A stretch of DNA of 64,000 bases from Chitinophaga sp. LS1 (GTDB taxonomy: Bacteria > Bacteroidota > Bacteroidia > Chitinophagales > Chitinophagaceae): the NCBI RefSeq assembly GCF_034274695.1, contig NZ_CP128362.1, positions 868,001 to 932,000 on the forward strand, given 5' to 3'. The translations under genes and the position numbers were made by a program. The number at the start of each line of letters is the position of its first letter. Positions within the stretch are counted from its first letter, which is position 1. Under the pieces are notes generated by a model that worked only from the letters and a program-made list of their open reading frames with translations, made no database searches and was not told where the DNA came from. Positions 9,831 through 19,624 of the stretch are shown one piece after another.

Positions 9831-10322
9831 ATGCGTAACGCCATAATATTCCTGCTTACCATTTTATTAATTGGTTGCTATGCCAGGGTCCCTGATGTGA
9901 TAGGAAAAGAAGGACAACCCATACCTGGTTTTAAATTTTTATTACGCGATGGCCAATCCCTGGTCTGGACTGATACAATAAAAGGCAACTCACCCACTGT
10001 TTTCTTATATTTTGGCACCCAATGTCCTTATTCAAGGGCAGAAATTCAGGATATTTTTGACAACATGGATGAAATGCAAGACATAAAATTCTATTTCGTC
10101 ACGCCCGACAGCCTTAGTTACATGCAAAAAGTGGTTGATGCCTACCATCTATTCGGTTTTAGCAATCTCCAGGTTGGACAGGATTGCGAATATTTCATCA
10201 GCAATCACTTTGATGTACATTCAGTTCCAACCACGCTAATTTATGGAAAGGACCATCTTCTAAAAGCAGCATTTGTGGGTCAAATTAATTCAGGTGATAT
10301 CACAAAATATGCCAGAGAATAA
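9831..10322 (+). CDS. Thioredoxin-fold lipoprotein
   Basis: A 163-residue protein. The N-terminus has a lipobox (LLIGC at about residues 13-17), predicting a lipid-anchored envelope protein. VFLYFGTQCPYSRAEIQDIF looks like the start of an AhpC/TSA or thioredoxin-like fold, but has a single Cys (CPYS) instead of CxxC. VPTTLIYG supplies the conserved cis-Pro loop. It may be a peroxiredoxin-like or non-redox member. It sits inside the glycosylation operon; a link to that pathway is positional only. Confidence 0.68.
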   Translation: MRNAIIFLLTILLIGCYARVPDVIGKEGQPIPGFKFLLRDGQSLVWTDTIKGNSPTVFLYFGTQCPYSRAEIQDIFDNMDEMQDIKFYFVTPDSLSYMQKVVDAYHLFGFSNLQVGQDCEYFISNHFDVHSVPTTLIYGKDHLLKAAFVGQINSGDITKYARE

Positions 10323-10362
10323 ACCTGATTGAAACATTACAACAATTGAAAATAGCCATACA

Positions 10363-11898
10363 ATGATCTTTGAAAAAAATATATTCCCAAAAACCTTTAA
10401 AGACTGGACCTGGAAGGATAATGAAAACAAGATTATCTTATTCTTCTCTACTGTTTCCGTGTTATGTCTTTTTTACATTTTCAAAAACTGTTATCCTTTC
10501 CCCAATTTTTTACCTGATTCATACTCATATCTTGAAGCTGCCAAAGAAAATTGGAACATCAATATGTGGCCGGTTGGGTATTCTAAATTCTTACGATTCA
10601 TAAGTGTATTCAATCATACGGACAAAGGATTATTCTTCGTCCAATATATAATACTTGAATCGTCCATCTTATTTTTTATACTTACTATCAGATATTTGTT
10701 GAACCCTGACAAATGGACCATTAGGATCGTAGCGATCTTACTAGTCTTAAACCCATTATGGCTATATGTTAGTAATTTTGTATCCAGCGATGCACTATTT
10801 GCTTCGATGAGCCTCTTATGGCTAACTACATTAATCTGGATAATCTATCACCCGGGTAAAGACCTTTTATTGCTGCACGGGCTAATACTTTTCTTTGTAT
10901 TTTCCATCAGGTATAATGCCTTATACTATCCAATAATTAGTGCCATTGTAGTGCTCTTCAACAAAGATTCTATAAAAAATAAATCTCTTCACCTTTCTTT
11001 AGTGTTGGTACCTGTCCTGGTTTTCTTAGGCTGCACCATAATGGAATATAGAGAAAAGACAAATACAACGCAGTATTCCCCGTTTGGTGGTTGGCAGATG
11101 GCGAGCAATGCACTTTACATGTATGCACATGTTTCTCCTAAAACAACAGAAACAGTTCCGCCAAAGCTCCAAACACTACATAACATAACCGTCAAACACC
11201 TGGATTCTTTGAACCATCTCAGGTATGATAAAAGGCCTGATAACGAATTAGGCATTTATTACCTCTGGGATGAGAAAGCGCCTCTTAAAAGCTACCTTAT
11301 TACTAAATATAAAAATGATAGTATTACCCCTTATCTAAAACGGTGGGCAAAAGTAGCGACTTTATATAATCAATATGGTACATGGTTAATTAAGCAATTC
11401 CCGGTTGAATTCACTAAATACTATGTTTTACCAAATCTGATTAACTATTATGCACCTAATCCTGAGTTCCTGGGATTTTATAATATGGGAAGGGATTCTG
11501 TTGACGCAGGTGCGGTTCAATGGTTTGGTTATAAAACCAATAAAGTACATGGTTTTTCCAAAGATAACAAGATTACATTGACTCAAATTTTCCCTCCCTT
11601 ACTAGCTATAATAAATATTTTTTTCTTTACCGGATTATGGGGATTTATATTTTTGAATGGTTTTAAAGAAATACCTTCCCTTTATAGGAAAACACTATAT
11701 GTACTTATTTCAATCTGGATATTTAATTTATTATTCAGCGTCTTTGCATCACCCATCGTTTTGAGGTACCAGGTATTCCCTTTTATATTTACTTTATCTT
11801 TTGGAGGCATATTATTATCCTTCATGATCAGAAAAAGTTTTATAACACCTACCGAAAAATCACCTCTTGTTAATAAAGATATTGCAGCAGCACTTTAA
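10363..11898 (+). CDS. Multi-pass membrane protein, GT-C-like glycosyltransferase candidate (paralogue 2)
   Basis: A 511-residue relative of the 7408-8973 product. The shared landmarks are [54 protein letters not shown] and [13 protein letters not shown]. Its cytoplasmic N-terminus (KTFKDWTWKDNENK) is important for reading the start of paralogue 4. It begins 40 bp after the lipoprotein gene. Its 3' end faces paralogue 3, with an 11-bp gap that lies next to a strong shared hairpin. Confidence 0.66.
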   Translation: MIFEKNIFPKTFKDWTWKDNENKIILFFSTVSVLCLFYIFKNCYPFPNFLPDSYSYLEAAKENWNINMWPVGYSKFLRFISVFNHTDKGLFFVQYIILESSILFFILTIRYLLNPDKWTIRIVAILLVLNPLWLYVSNFVSSDALFASMSLLWLTTLIWIIYHPGKDLLLLHGLILFFVFSIRYNALYYPIISAIVVLFNKDSIKNKSLHLSLVLVPVLVFLGCTIMEYREKTNTTQYSPFGGWQMASNALYMYAHVSPKTTETVPPKLQTLHNITVKHLDSLNHLRYDKRPDNELGIYYLWDEKAPLKSYLITKYKNDSITPYLKRWAKVATLYNQYGTWLIKQFPVEFTKYYVLPNLINYYAPNPEFLGFYNMGRDSVDAGAVQWFGYKTNKVHGFSKDNKITLTQIFPPLLAIINIFFFTGLWGFIFLNGFKEIPSLYRKTLYVLISIWIFNLLFSVFASPIVLRYQVFPFIFTLSFGGILLSFMIRKSFITPTEKSPLVNKDIAAAL

Positions 11899-11909
11899 CA
11901 TTATTTACT

Positions 11910-13433
11910 TTAAAAATTACCCTTTTTAATCAAAGGGTAATTTTTATTATCTGACAAAAACACGAACTCCACAAATATCAACATAAACGTAAACTCCACA
12001 ACTGTAATAAAAAGCTGGTACCTCAACAAACTAGCGGATGCAATGACTATAAAGAAAAAATTAGTTACCCACAGCAAGCCGACTAACAACACACATCTTG
12101 CAAAGACATTTTCTATCTTTTGATATCCATTTAATACCACAAATCCAGCCAATCCAATTAAAAACAGAATATGTATAAAGGTATTTAATAATGGATATTG
12201 TGAAAATAAGGCTGCTCTAAATGATATTACTTCCCTGGAGGCGCTGACTGAGTAATTACCAAACCATTTGTTTGCTACTTTTCCTAGAGTATCCTGTTGT
12301 ATACGAAAAGGATTGATGCTATCAAAGTACACTTCAGGATAGGGCATCATGTAAATACTGATATTAGGCAAAACAAAATAACGTGCATAAGTTAAAGGGT
12401 ATTGCTTCAATATATATGAACCATAATCTTTGTATAAGGGTCCTAATAAAGATAACGTGCGCACATTAATTAAAAAATTCTTCTCTGGACCCATCTTCTT
12501 ATCCCGGAAGGTAAGCAAGGGAGAAGGGTACATAAACATGTAGTAGCTGCCCCATGATGGATCTGGATTAAATATACTTACAGGCATATGTTTAGAATGA
12601 TAATAACTTTGTACTGAACTATCTAATTCTTTAAATCTCGGAGGTACCGGTTTTACTTCATTCGAATCTACATGTTCATAAATATACAATGCATTACTAG
12701 CCACTTTCCATCCTTGAAAGGGTGAAAATTGGTTAATACCGAATAATTTGTTGTTCTCATGTATACTAAATAACATAAATCCACCTATTAATACACAAGG
12801 AAGAACTATTCCAACCATTTTATAGACGATTCGTTGTTTGCTTAATAACAATGCAAAACATCCAACAATTGGATAAAATAATGCACTATGCCTGATAGTA
12901 AAAGTGATGAACAACAATAAAGCCTGTATAATAATCATATAAGGCCGAGGCTTAAAAATAATCCATAACAAATTTATCAACCACATCAAGCTTAGCCCCA
13001 GGAATATTGCATCAGAAAGAACCAGATTGCATGTGTAGAGATATATAGGATTCAGAAACAAGAAAGCAAACAATATAGCCGATGTCCAACTTGAAATTTT
13101 AAATATGTAGCGAATAGAGAGGGAAAAAAATAAAAAAGAGCATTGAAGAAAAATATACTGCACAATGAGTACTGCATCAATCGAATGAGAAAACCAACCA
13201 ATTAACCTCAATATTTTAGAATAACCAACCGGCCATGCGCTTACATCATCATTAAAATAAGCGGCATATATATAATAATAAGAATCGAAAATAATATTAG
13301 GATTAGGATAAAACACTTTAAACACAATCCAGGCGGCAAAGCTTAGACTTATACTAAAAGCAATATATAGCTGGTTGGCCGGTGTCCTTAAAGCATAATT
13401 AACAAAGTCCTTCTCAAGATTATTTGTTGGCAT
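11910..13433 (-). CDS. Multi-pass membrane protein, GT-C-like glycosyltransferase candidate (paralogue 3)
   Basis: A 507-residue relative of the two preceding membrane proteins, but on the opposite strand. Motifs: FDSYYYIYAAYF, WPVGYSKILRLIGWF, CNLVLSDAIFLGLSLMWL, IRHSALFYP, GWKVASNALYIYEHV and the C-terminal IASASLLRYQ. The loop-1 Asp is kept. It is convergent with paralogue 2 and shares its terminator. About 250 bp without a recognisable feature separate its start from the next GT2 gene. Confidence 0.65.
   Translation of the reverse strand: MPTNNLEKDFVNYALRTPANQLYIAFSISLSFAAWIVFKVFYPNPNIIFDSYYYIYAAYFNDDVSAWPVGYSKILRLIGWFSHSIDAVLIVQYIFLQCSFLFFSLSIRYIFKISSWTSAILFAFLFLNPIYLYTCNLVLSDAIFLGLSLMWLINLLWIIFKPRPYMIIIQALLLFITFTIRHSALFYPIVGCFALLLSKQRIVYKMVGIVLPCVLIGGFMLFSIHENNKLFGINQFSPFQGWKVASNALYIYEHVDSNEVKPVPPRFKELDSSVQSYYHSKHMPVSIFNPDPSWGSYYMFMYPSPLLTFRDKKMGPEKNFLINVRTLSLLGPLYKDYGSYILKQYPLTYARYFVLPNISIYMMPYPEVYFDSINPFRIQQDTLGKVANKWFGNYSVSASREVISFRAALFSQYPLLNTFIHILFLIGLAGFVVLNGYQKIENVFARCVLLVGLLWVTNFFFIVIASASLLRYQLFITVVEFTFMLIFVEFVFLSDNKNYPLIKKGNF
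11912..11945. terminator. Bidirectional hairpin terminator between convergent genes
   Basis: A perfect 14-bp stem, AAAAATTACCCTTT (11912-11925) and AAAGGGTAATTTTT (11932-11945), with a 6-nt loop. The A/T tails make it a Rho-independent terminator in both directions. It overlaps the stop and the last codons of the leftward gene, so the terminator is partly coding. Confidence 0.85.
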
Positions 13434-13689
13434 TTTAAGTGAGGTTTTGAGTTAACATAGGTAATATCCTTTTCGCAGTCCAACACACCTATCTAAGTTA
13501 GTCAAATTTAAAAAACAAAACTTTTCATTACTAAAAATAAAAGCAATTTCCACTCATGCAACCACATTTCAGTAAGAGTTCATTTATTTGTAATTCCTGA
13601 ACCATTCTAAGATATAATAGATCCATTGGCTAATCCATACCCATCGGCATTGTAGAATTACCAGTATTTGCTTTGTTAAAACCCTGCAT

Positions 13690-14514
13690 ATGCAACACAC
13701 TCCAAATAGTACAGAATTAATTACAAGTGATATTATGAATAATCGCAAATCCATTAAGCGATTATCTATTATTATTCCCGCTTATAACGAAGAGAAAACA
13801 ATTACCCAAATACTGGACAAAATTCGGGATGTAAGACTCATTCATGAAATTGAGAAAGAAGTGATCATAGTAAATGATTGCTCCAAAGATAAAACTGAGG
13901 AAGTGGTCAAAGATTACATGTCAAATTGTAATGAAATGCTAATTAAATACTCTGTACAGCCAGTTAATAGTGGTAAGGGAGCAGCCATTCATGCAGGGAT
14001 ATTGCAGGCTACAGGTGAATATTTGTTGATCCAGGATGCTGACTTAGAATATGATCCATTCGAATATAATACACTATTGAAACCAATTGTACATGGATTT
14101 GCAGATGTCGTGTATGGTTCCCGCTTTATGGGCGGTAATCCGCATCGTATCCTCTTCTTCTGGCATACTATAGGAAATAGGGTGTTGACCTTTCTATCCA
14201 ACATGTTCTCTAACTTAAACCTTACAGACATGGAAACAGGATACAAAGTATTTCGGACCGATTTCATTCAACAACTGCCCCTCAAGGAAAAAAGATTTGG
14301 GTTTGAGCCTGAGGTAACATTAAAAATTGCCCGTATTCCCTTGATAAGAATTTATGAAGTAGGCATTTCCTACTATGGACGTACGTATCAGGAAGGTAAA
14401 AAGATAAACTGGAAAGATGGCGTCCGTACTATTTACTGCATTGTTAAATATGGTTTCCAAACCAATAGTATTGTTAACAAAAAAGCAGCAGTACCCTTAT
14501 CAAAAAATAACTAA
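13690..14514 (+). CDS. GT2 glycosyltransferase, DPM1-like
   Basis: A 274-residue GT2 enzyme. Motifs are LSIIIPAYNEEKTI, IIVNDCSKDKT, NSGKGAAIHAGI, the DXD-like QDADLEYDP, VVYGSRF, METGYKVF and GFEPEVTLKIA, the pattern of polyprenyl-phosphate mannose/glucose synthases without a membrane anchor. A second in-frame ATG at 13735 (MNNRKSIKRLSI) is an equally good start. It stands 36 bp before the methyltransferase gene and is likely co-transcribed with it. It probably makes another lipid-linked sugar donor for the GT-C-like proteins. Confidence 0.82.
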   Translation: MQHTPNSTELITSDIMNNRKSIKRLSIIIPAYNEEKTITQILDKIRDVRLIHEIEKEVIIVNDCSKDKTEEVVKDYMSNCNEMLIKYSVQPVNSGKGAAIHAGILQATGEYLLIQDADLEYDPFEYNTLLKPIVHGFADVVYGSRFMGGNPHRILFFWHTIGNRVLTFLSNMFSNLNLTDMETGYKVFRTDFIQQLPLKEKRFGFEPEVTLKIARIPLIRIYEVGISYYGRTYQEGKKINWKDGVRTIYCIVKYGFQTNSIVNKKAAVPLSKNN

Positions 14515-14550
14515 ATAGATTTATATACACAACAAGCAAACCATCAAATA

Positions 14551-15288
14551 ATGGCAAGATCAACAATAGACGAGGTAGGTATATCTACTCTTGAGCATTT
14601 AAGTATAGCTAACCGTTTAAATGACTGGATGTTTGATTCAATACGACCTTTTACAAAGGGGAGAATTCTTGAAATCGGGAGTGGAATAGGCAATATATCT
14701 ACCTGTTTTATCGACCATGGCATTCCCTTATGCGTAAGTGACTACAGCGATCACTATTGCAATCTCCTGGATCAGAAATTCGCTAATCAACCATTAGTTG
14801 GAGGCGTTTTCCAAATTGATTTAGCTGATAGCGATTTTGAATCTAGATATAGTCCCTTAATTGGCAGATTTGATACTGTTTTTGCATTAAACGTAGTAGA
14901 ACATATCAAAGATGACCACTTGGCAATAGCTAACTGTAAAAAACTACTATCTCCTGGTGGACATTTGATTATTCTTGTTCCAGCCTGGCAACTTTTATAT
15001 AATGGATTTGACAAGGAGTTGGAACACTTCAGGAGATATAATAAAACAACGGTTAGAAAATTGTTCCAATCACAAAATTTTGAGATAATAAAATCCTGGT
15101 ATTTCAACCTGGCCGGAATATTGGGATGGTTTGTATCAGGTACAGTTTTACGTAAGAAAACGCTACCAGCAGGTCAATTGACCTTTTATAATAAACTCGT
15201 ACCAATATTCCGGTTAGCTGACAAACTAGCCTTCAATAGTGTCGGGCTTTCGGTAATTATAGTGGGGAGAAAATCGGAGAAGGAATAA
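14551..15288 (+). CDS. Class I SAM-dependent methyltransferase
   Basis: A 245-residue protein with the Rossmann methyltransferase motif I (GRILEIGSGIGNIST, about residues 31-45), an acidic post-I region (CVSDYS), motif II FDTVFALNVVEHIKDD, and LLSPGGHLIILVPA. This is the UbiE/Methyltransf_11/12 style. It follows a GT2 gene, so the substrate could be a lipid-linked glycan or sugar, but that is positional inference. The last 32 bp overlap the 3' end of the convergent isomerase gene. Confidence 0.8.
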   Translation: MARSTIDEVGISTLEHLSIANRLNDWMFDSIRPFTKGRILEIGSGIGNISTCFIDHGIPLCVSDYSDHYCNLLDQKFANQPLVGGVFQIDLADSDFESRYSPLIGRFDTVFALNVVEHIKDDHLAIANCKKLLSPGGHLIILVPAWQLLYNGFDKELEHFRRYNKTTVRKLFQSQNFEIIKSWYFNLAGILGWFVSGTVLRKKTLPAGQLTFYNKLVPIFRLADKLAFNSVGLSVIIVGRKSEKE

Positions 15289-16051
15289 GTTGCTTCTTCA
15301 ATAAACTCATCATATGTAGGTTAATATCCCATTGACTATAATCATGTACTAAATAAGGGAATGGTCCAAATTCAGTTGTAATAGTCAATATTTCATCATT
15401 ATTAAATCTTTCCGCGATGCGCGTCCACCATCCCAAGTGTATCTTTACCGCTTCCTGCCATTCCGGTAATCTTGGATCAGGTATCTGAGGCCCTTCTGGG
15501 TATCCCACCCTGGCGTGAATATGCTGCGCTCGTTCAATTGCCAGTTGCACAGCCTCCTGCTGGTCGCCAAGAAATGATTCAGCCACTGCCACCCAATGCG
15601 AAATATCGAAAGTAAGCTTCAGCTCAGGATTAGCCTTTAAATATTCCTTAGTCACATGGGCAGCAAAACTAAACTTCCCCCGATGCAACTCATGTACTAC
15701 CTTCGGGCCAGCCAAATCAATTAAAGCATTATTTTGCTCAAATGTAAAAATATCTCGTCCTGTCTGCGAATTGATTTTCACAAAAGGATAAGGATTTATC
15801 CATTCCAACCAAGCGGCATATAAGTCATAATGCTCATTGAAATCTGGACTACAGGTATCAAAATGTTGAGGAAGCATCAGTAATTTATGCTGTTCTGCCA
15901 GATTCCAAACTTCATCCAATGTTTGATCATCAGTGTCTGAAGTAATAGCATACTCAATCCCATCATACCCTGCAGCCTTTGCCTTTATCATGAAATCCTT
16001 CCAGGAGAGGTTTTCACTTCCCCAACGGGGGCAAAAAAATTGAATTTTCAC
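15257..16051 (-). CDS. Sugar phosphate isomerase/epimerase-like TIM-barrel protein
   Basis: A 264-residue xylose-isomerase-like TIM barrel. Landmarks are the start KIQFFCPRWGSENLSWKDF, AGYDGIEYAI, a metal-site stretch LTFDISHWVAVAE, HIHARVGYPEG and a C-terminal metal-binding Glu in TTEFGPFPY. Such proteins isomerise or epimerise sugars or polyols. It is the third gene of a leftward operon with a dioxygenase and an MFS sugar porter (1 bp after the dioxygenase), suggesting catabolism of the imported sugar or cyclitol. Its end overlaps the methyltransferase gene by 32 bp. Confidence 0.78.
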   Translation of the reverse strand: MKIQFFCPRWGSENLSWKDFMIKAKAAGYDGIEYAITSDTDDQTLDEVWNLAEQHKLLMLPQHFDTCSPDFNEHYDLYAAWLEWINPYPFVKINSQTGRDIFTFEQNNALIDLAGPKVVHELHRGKFSFAAHVTKEYLKANPELKLTFDISHWVAVAESFLGDQQEAVQLAIERAQHIHARVGYPEGPQIPDPRLPEWQEAVKIHLGWWTRIAERFNNDEILTITTEFGPFPYLVHDYSQWDINLHMMSLLKKQLIPSPIFSPL

Positions 16052-16052
16052 T

Positions 16053-16892
16053 TTAAATGGTAGTTTTAATGATCAATTTTTCCGGACGGAGATATGGTTT
16101 ATTTAAGTCTACCGTACCTTTCCAAACGTAAGGGTCTTTCCCAGACACTAATACGATATCTCTTAAATCCTCTGTAGCAGGTAAATGTCCATCCTGATCC
16201 CATGGCAACATAGAATCAGCACTCATATAGTGATTCACCAAAGCAGTTCGGAAACAATCGTCAGTTTTATTACGGAGCGAGCTATGCAATGTATAACCAT
16301 GAAAAAATACCACAGATCCACTCTTTACTTCTACAGGTATACTATCCTTATCAAATCGGGTAACATCTACAGTATCCACATCGGCGTATTCCTTACTTGA
16401 ATTTTCTACTCTTCGCATGATGTAACCAGGTTTACCCGGAATAATCCAAAGGCAACCGTTCTCTACATTAGCATCATCAATAGCAATCCATACACCAGTC
16501 AATGACCTGTCACGGGTTGGAATGTAAAATTCATCCTGGTGCCAGGATTGACCAGCTTTACCTGGTCCTTTCACAAATAGCATCGACTGCATGCATTTAA
16601 CATCCGGACCAATGATGCCATTTAATACGTCAATTACACCTTTATGAAATAACGCTTTATAGATAACAGGAGAGATCTTATGCGGAAAATGTATAGCGAC
16701 GTATTTTTTCAATACTTCTTCATCGCTAATATCATCATCTGTATCAATCATCCCTTCCACTACCCCTCTTTTACCTCTAAAGATATCCGCAGTTTCTTTT
16801 CTTAAAGCGGCTATTTCTTCTTTACTGAAGAGATCAGGGATAACCAGGTATCCTTTCTCTTTATATTGATTTACCTGTGTAGTTGTAATCAT
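16053..16892 (-). CDS. Phytanoyl-CoA dioxygenase (PhyH) family oxygenase
   Basis: A 279-residue Fe(II)/2-oxoglutarate dioxygenase of the PhyH family. Motifs: GYLVIPDLFSKEEI at the N-terminus, the iron ligands in WHQDEF (H-x-D) and the distal His in FFHGYTLHSS, then a 2-oxoglutarate-binding Arg in NKTDDCFRTALVNHY. GVWIAIDDANVENGCLWIIPG is the typical family core. Members hydroxylate varied small molecules. The start overlaps the MFS stop by ATGA (4 bp), so translation is probably coupled. It may oxidise the sugar taken up by the porter. Confidence 0.83.
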   Translation of the reverse strand: MITTTQVNQYKEKGYLVIPDLFSKEEIAALRKETADIFRGKRGVVEGMIDTDDDISDEEVLKKYVAIHFPHKISPVIYKALFHKGVIDVLNGIIGPDVKCMQSMLFVKGPGKAGQSWHQDEFYIPTRDRSLTGVWIAIDDANVENGCLWIIPGKPGYIMRRVENSSKEYADVDTVDVTRFDKDSIPVEVKSGSVVFFHGYTLHSSLRNKTDDCFRTALVNHYMSADSMLPWDQDGHLPATEDLRDIVLVSGKDPYVWKGTVDLNKPYLRPEKLIIKTTI

Positions 16893-18211
16893 AAAAATAA
16901 AGTTTCAATTTCTTCCAACGATTTTCCTTTTGTCTCAGGAATATTAACTATCATATAAATAAATGCGATCAAACAAAATCCAGCATAAATCCCCAAGGTT
17001 ATAGATGTGCTAAAGTGAGCCGTCATTACCGGAAAACTATAACTGATAGCGAAATCTGCCAACCATAATGCAAATGTGGAAAGTGATAAAGCAAGTGCTC
17101 GAATGCGATTGGGGAATATTTCAGAAAGGTACACCCAGGTAACAGCCCCCAGTGTACAACCGAAGCTAGCCACATATACCAGCACTGAAATAAGAATGAG
17201 GTAATATTTATAAAATTGAAAATAAAAACATATGGCCACAACAATCAAAGAAGCACCCATTAATACACTTCCCATTACCAAAAATCTTTTTCTCCCAACC
17301 TTATCAACAAATCCAATTGCGATAAAAGTAGATACAACGTTCACCAGTCCAATAATAATTGTGTATAATAATGAATCGTTATTACCCAATCCAGTTTGAT
17401 TAAAAATTACAGGAGCATAATACAAAATAGCATTAATACCTGTCACCTGTTGAAAAATAGCTAACAGTACACCTGCTATTAATACTTTAGAATATTTTTT
17501 ATCAAATAACCTGGAAATCGAACTTTTTTCACCCTCAGAATAGCTTAATTGAATCTGTGTAAGCTCATGCTGTACATCCAAACTATTCTTGATCTTCTGC
17601 AATACAATAACAGCCTGTTTAACCTGCTCATTATTCACTAACCAACGCGGTGTTTCCGGAACAGATAACAACATCAATAAAAAGAGAATAGAAGGAATCA
17701 GTTGTGTACCAAACATCCACCGCCAATTATATTCTCCTGTACCATTTAATGCATAATTAGTGAAATAGGCTAACAATATTCCCGTTACAATAGCCAGTTG
17801 ATACAGGGCTACCAATTTTCCACGTTGCGACGCTGGAGCTATTTCCGCTATATACATGGGAGAAACCATTGCAGCTGCTCCAACGCCCAATCCTCCAATA
17901 ATTCTAAATATGATAAACAAAAAGAACTGCTTACTGATCGCGGCTCCAATACCTGATATAGCAAATAGCAAAGCACAGATAATAAGGGAATTCCTTCTAC
18001 CATACTTATCTGCTAAACCGCCAGCAGCTAAAGACCCCATAGCACAACCTATCAACCCTGAACTAACAGCCCAGCCAATCATGACAGCATCTAATTTAAA
18101 ATAGGCCTGTATATAAGGTATCGTACCGGATATAATAGCAGTATCAAATCCAAATAATAATCCTCCAAGAGCGGCAGTAGCACTAATGAGTATTACAAAG
18201 CGATTATTCAT
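16889..18211 (-). CDS. MFS sugar porter (XylE/GLUT family)
   Basis: About 440 residues and 12 TM segments. Sugar-porter signatures are present: GGLLFGFDTAIISG in TM1, DKYGRRNSLI after TM2, PMYIAEIAPASQRGKLVALYQL, FQQVTGINAILYYAP in TM7, DKVGRKRFL, and PETKGKSLEEIE near the C-terminus. The start is set at the ATG at 18211 (MNNRFVIL), which places TM1 normally; the frame is open to 18274. It is first gene of a three-gene leftward operon and divergent from the AraC regulator, 227 bp away. A proton-coupled monosaccharide or polyol importer is expected. Confidence 0.85.
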   Translation of the reverse strand: MNNRFVILISATAALGGLLFGFDTAIISGTIPYIQAYFKLDAVMIGWAVSSGLIGCAMGSLAAGGLADKYGRRNSLIICALLFAISGIGAAISKQFFLFIIFRIIGGLGVGAAAMVSPMYIAEIAPASQRGKLVALYQLAIVTGILLAYFTNYALNGTGEYNWRWMFGTQLIPSILFLLMLLSVPETPRWLVNNEQVKQAVIVLQKIKNSLDVQHELTQIQLSYSEGEKSSISRLFDKKYSKVLIAGVLLAIFQQVTGINAILYYAPVIFNQTGLGNNDSLLYTIIIGLVNVVSTFIAIGFVDKVGRKRFLVMGSVLMGASLIVVAICFYFQFYKYYLILISVLVYVASFGCTLGAVTWVYLSEIFPNRIRALALSLSTFALWLADFAISYSFPVMTAHFSTSITLGIYAGFCLIAFIYMIVNIPETKGKSLEEIETLFL

Positions 18212-18438
18212 GAGAATGAAGGTACCCGCTTCTAAAATCGCATTTAGCCACTTTATTATTGAAAAAATAAACAATTTTAATTGTAAATTAGCTATACAGA
18301 TAATACCCCAATTATTGTTTTATTGATCGGCCATAGCATTCATTAAAGCTCAATTTCAGCAGGTACTTATTCAGTTTAATATGTTTTTTTTATTTAAAAG
18401 GAAATCTTATAGCAGTATCTCTCCTTAATTTGCCAATA

Positions 18439-19437
18439 ATGACCCTACCATTGTCCATTACAACCCTCATAGGGCAGCCCATTTTGTTTTCCCCTGGCCT
18501 GCCTGACAGCTTTGCCAGCTACCGCTTACAAGGAGCAAAGCCATTTTATGCTCAAAGTGAAAGCTTTGGACATCTGATATGCCAACAGATTGCTAGTGCT
18601 GGTTATACTGCCTGGATTAGTCACTTTATTTTGTCTAAGCCTGCAGATTTCAAGATAACAGCTAACGTAGACGATCTGCTATTGCATTACACCATCAAAG
18701 GAAGCATGCATTATGTCTTTGACACCACTGAAAGTATTGCTAGTGAGCATCACTTAAATATAGTGGTGTCCCGCCGTTTGAAACATGTTATTAGATTCAA
18801 AAGTGCTGGTGTCTATGCTGCTATAAATGTGCATATTCCAATTGTGGCTTTGCAGGAATTAAAAGACAGTTTTCCCGTTATCAGCACATTCCTGGAAAAG
18901 ACAAATAGTGGACATGCGGTTACGCTATTAGACCACAACATGGTAGCCCATGAAAGATTAAGAAACATCGTAAGAGATATTAACGAAAGAAATTTGCCCA
19001 GCACAGCTGGAGAAAAATACCGCGAACAAAAAACCACAGAACTTATTATTGAATCATTAGATATGCTATCACGTTATCTTACTGACAATAACGGGCTCAG
19101 TGCCGCAGACCATGAAAGAGGTGAAAGAACAGAAGTGCACCTATTAAAACATTTACATCAGCCCTCACCACCAACCTTACGACAATTATCTAAGTTCGCA
19201 GGAACAAATGAGAAAAAGCTGGAAGACATCTTTAAGTTACGACATGGTGTAACAGTATATGATTTTTTTCAAAATGCCAGGATGAGTATCATTTATCGAA
19301 AGTTGACCGAATCTGATATTCCTTTACAAGATCTGGCTGATGAATTTGGCTATACTGATTATTCAAGCTTCTCGTATGCCGTAAAGAAAAGATTTTCTTA
19401 CAGTCCGCGAGAGTTACGTAGAAAAAATTTAGCATAG
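18439..19437 (+). CDS. AraC family transcriptional regulator
   Basis: A protein of about 332 residues. The start is the ATG at 18439 (MTLPLSITTL); a TTG at 18430 would add three residues. The N-terminal part is an unrecognised ligand-binding region. The C-terminal ~100 residues have two HTH motifs: PTLRQLSKFAGTNEKKLEDIF and LQDLADEFGYTDYSSFSYAV, followed by KKRFSYSPRELR, the AraC signature. Divergence from the porter/PhyH/isomerase operon makes that operon the likely target, with the 227-bp intergenic region as operator. Confidence 0.84.
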   Translation: MTLPLSITTLIGQPILFSPGLPDSFASYRLQGAKPFYAQSESFGHLICQQIASAGYTAWISHFILSKPADFKITANVDDLLLHYTIKGSMHYVFDTTESIASEHHLNIVVSRRLKHVIRFKSAGVYAAINVHIPIVALQELKDSFPVISTFLEKTNSGHAVTLLDHNMVAHERLRNIVRDINERNLPSTAGEKYREQKTTELIIESLDMLSRYLTDNNGLSAADHERGERTEVHLLKHLHQPSPPTLRQLSKFAGTNEKKLEDIFKLRHGVTVYDFFQNARMSIIYRKLTESDIPLQDLADEFGYTDYSSFSYAVKKRFSYSPRELRRKNLA

Positions 19438-19602
19438 TAAGCTAATAAATATAATATTTCCTCTTATCCAAACTTAAAGCTATTTATCCAATTGCTTTAA
19501 GGATGAGAGCTAGTAACTTTATACAGAGATAATAGTGGATCTTATTATTATCTCTATTTAAAAGTATAAGAACATTTAATGGTATATTGAGGAATATTTA
19601 AC

Positions 19603-19624
19603 GTCCCGATTTTCTAATCGGGAC
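19603..19624 (+). terminator. Hairpin in the 362-bp gap after the AraC gene
   Basis: A 9-bp stem, GTCCCGATT (19603-19611) and AATCGGGAC (19616-19624), around a 4-nt loop. It is followed by ATTGTTATC, a weak U-tract. It lies 166 bp past the AraC stop. Nothing else is seen in 19438-19799. Confidence 0.5.
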
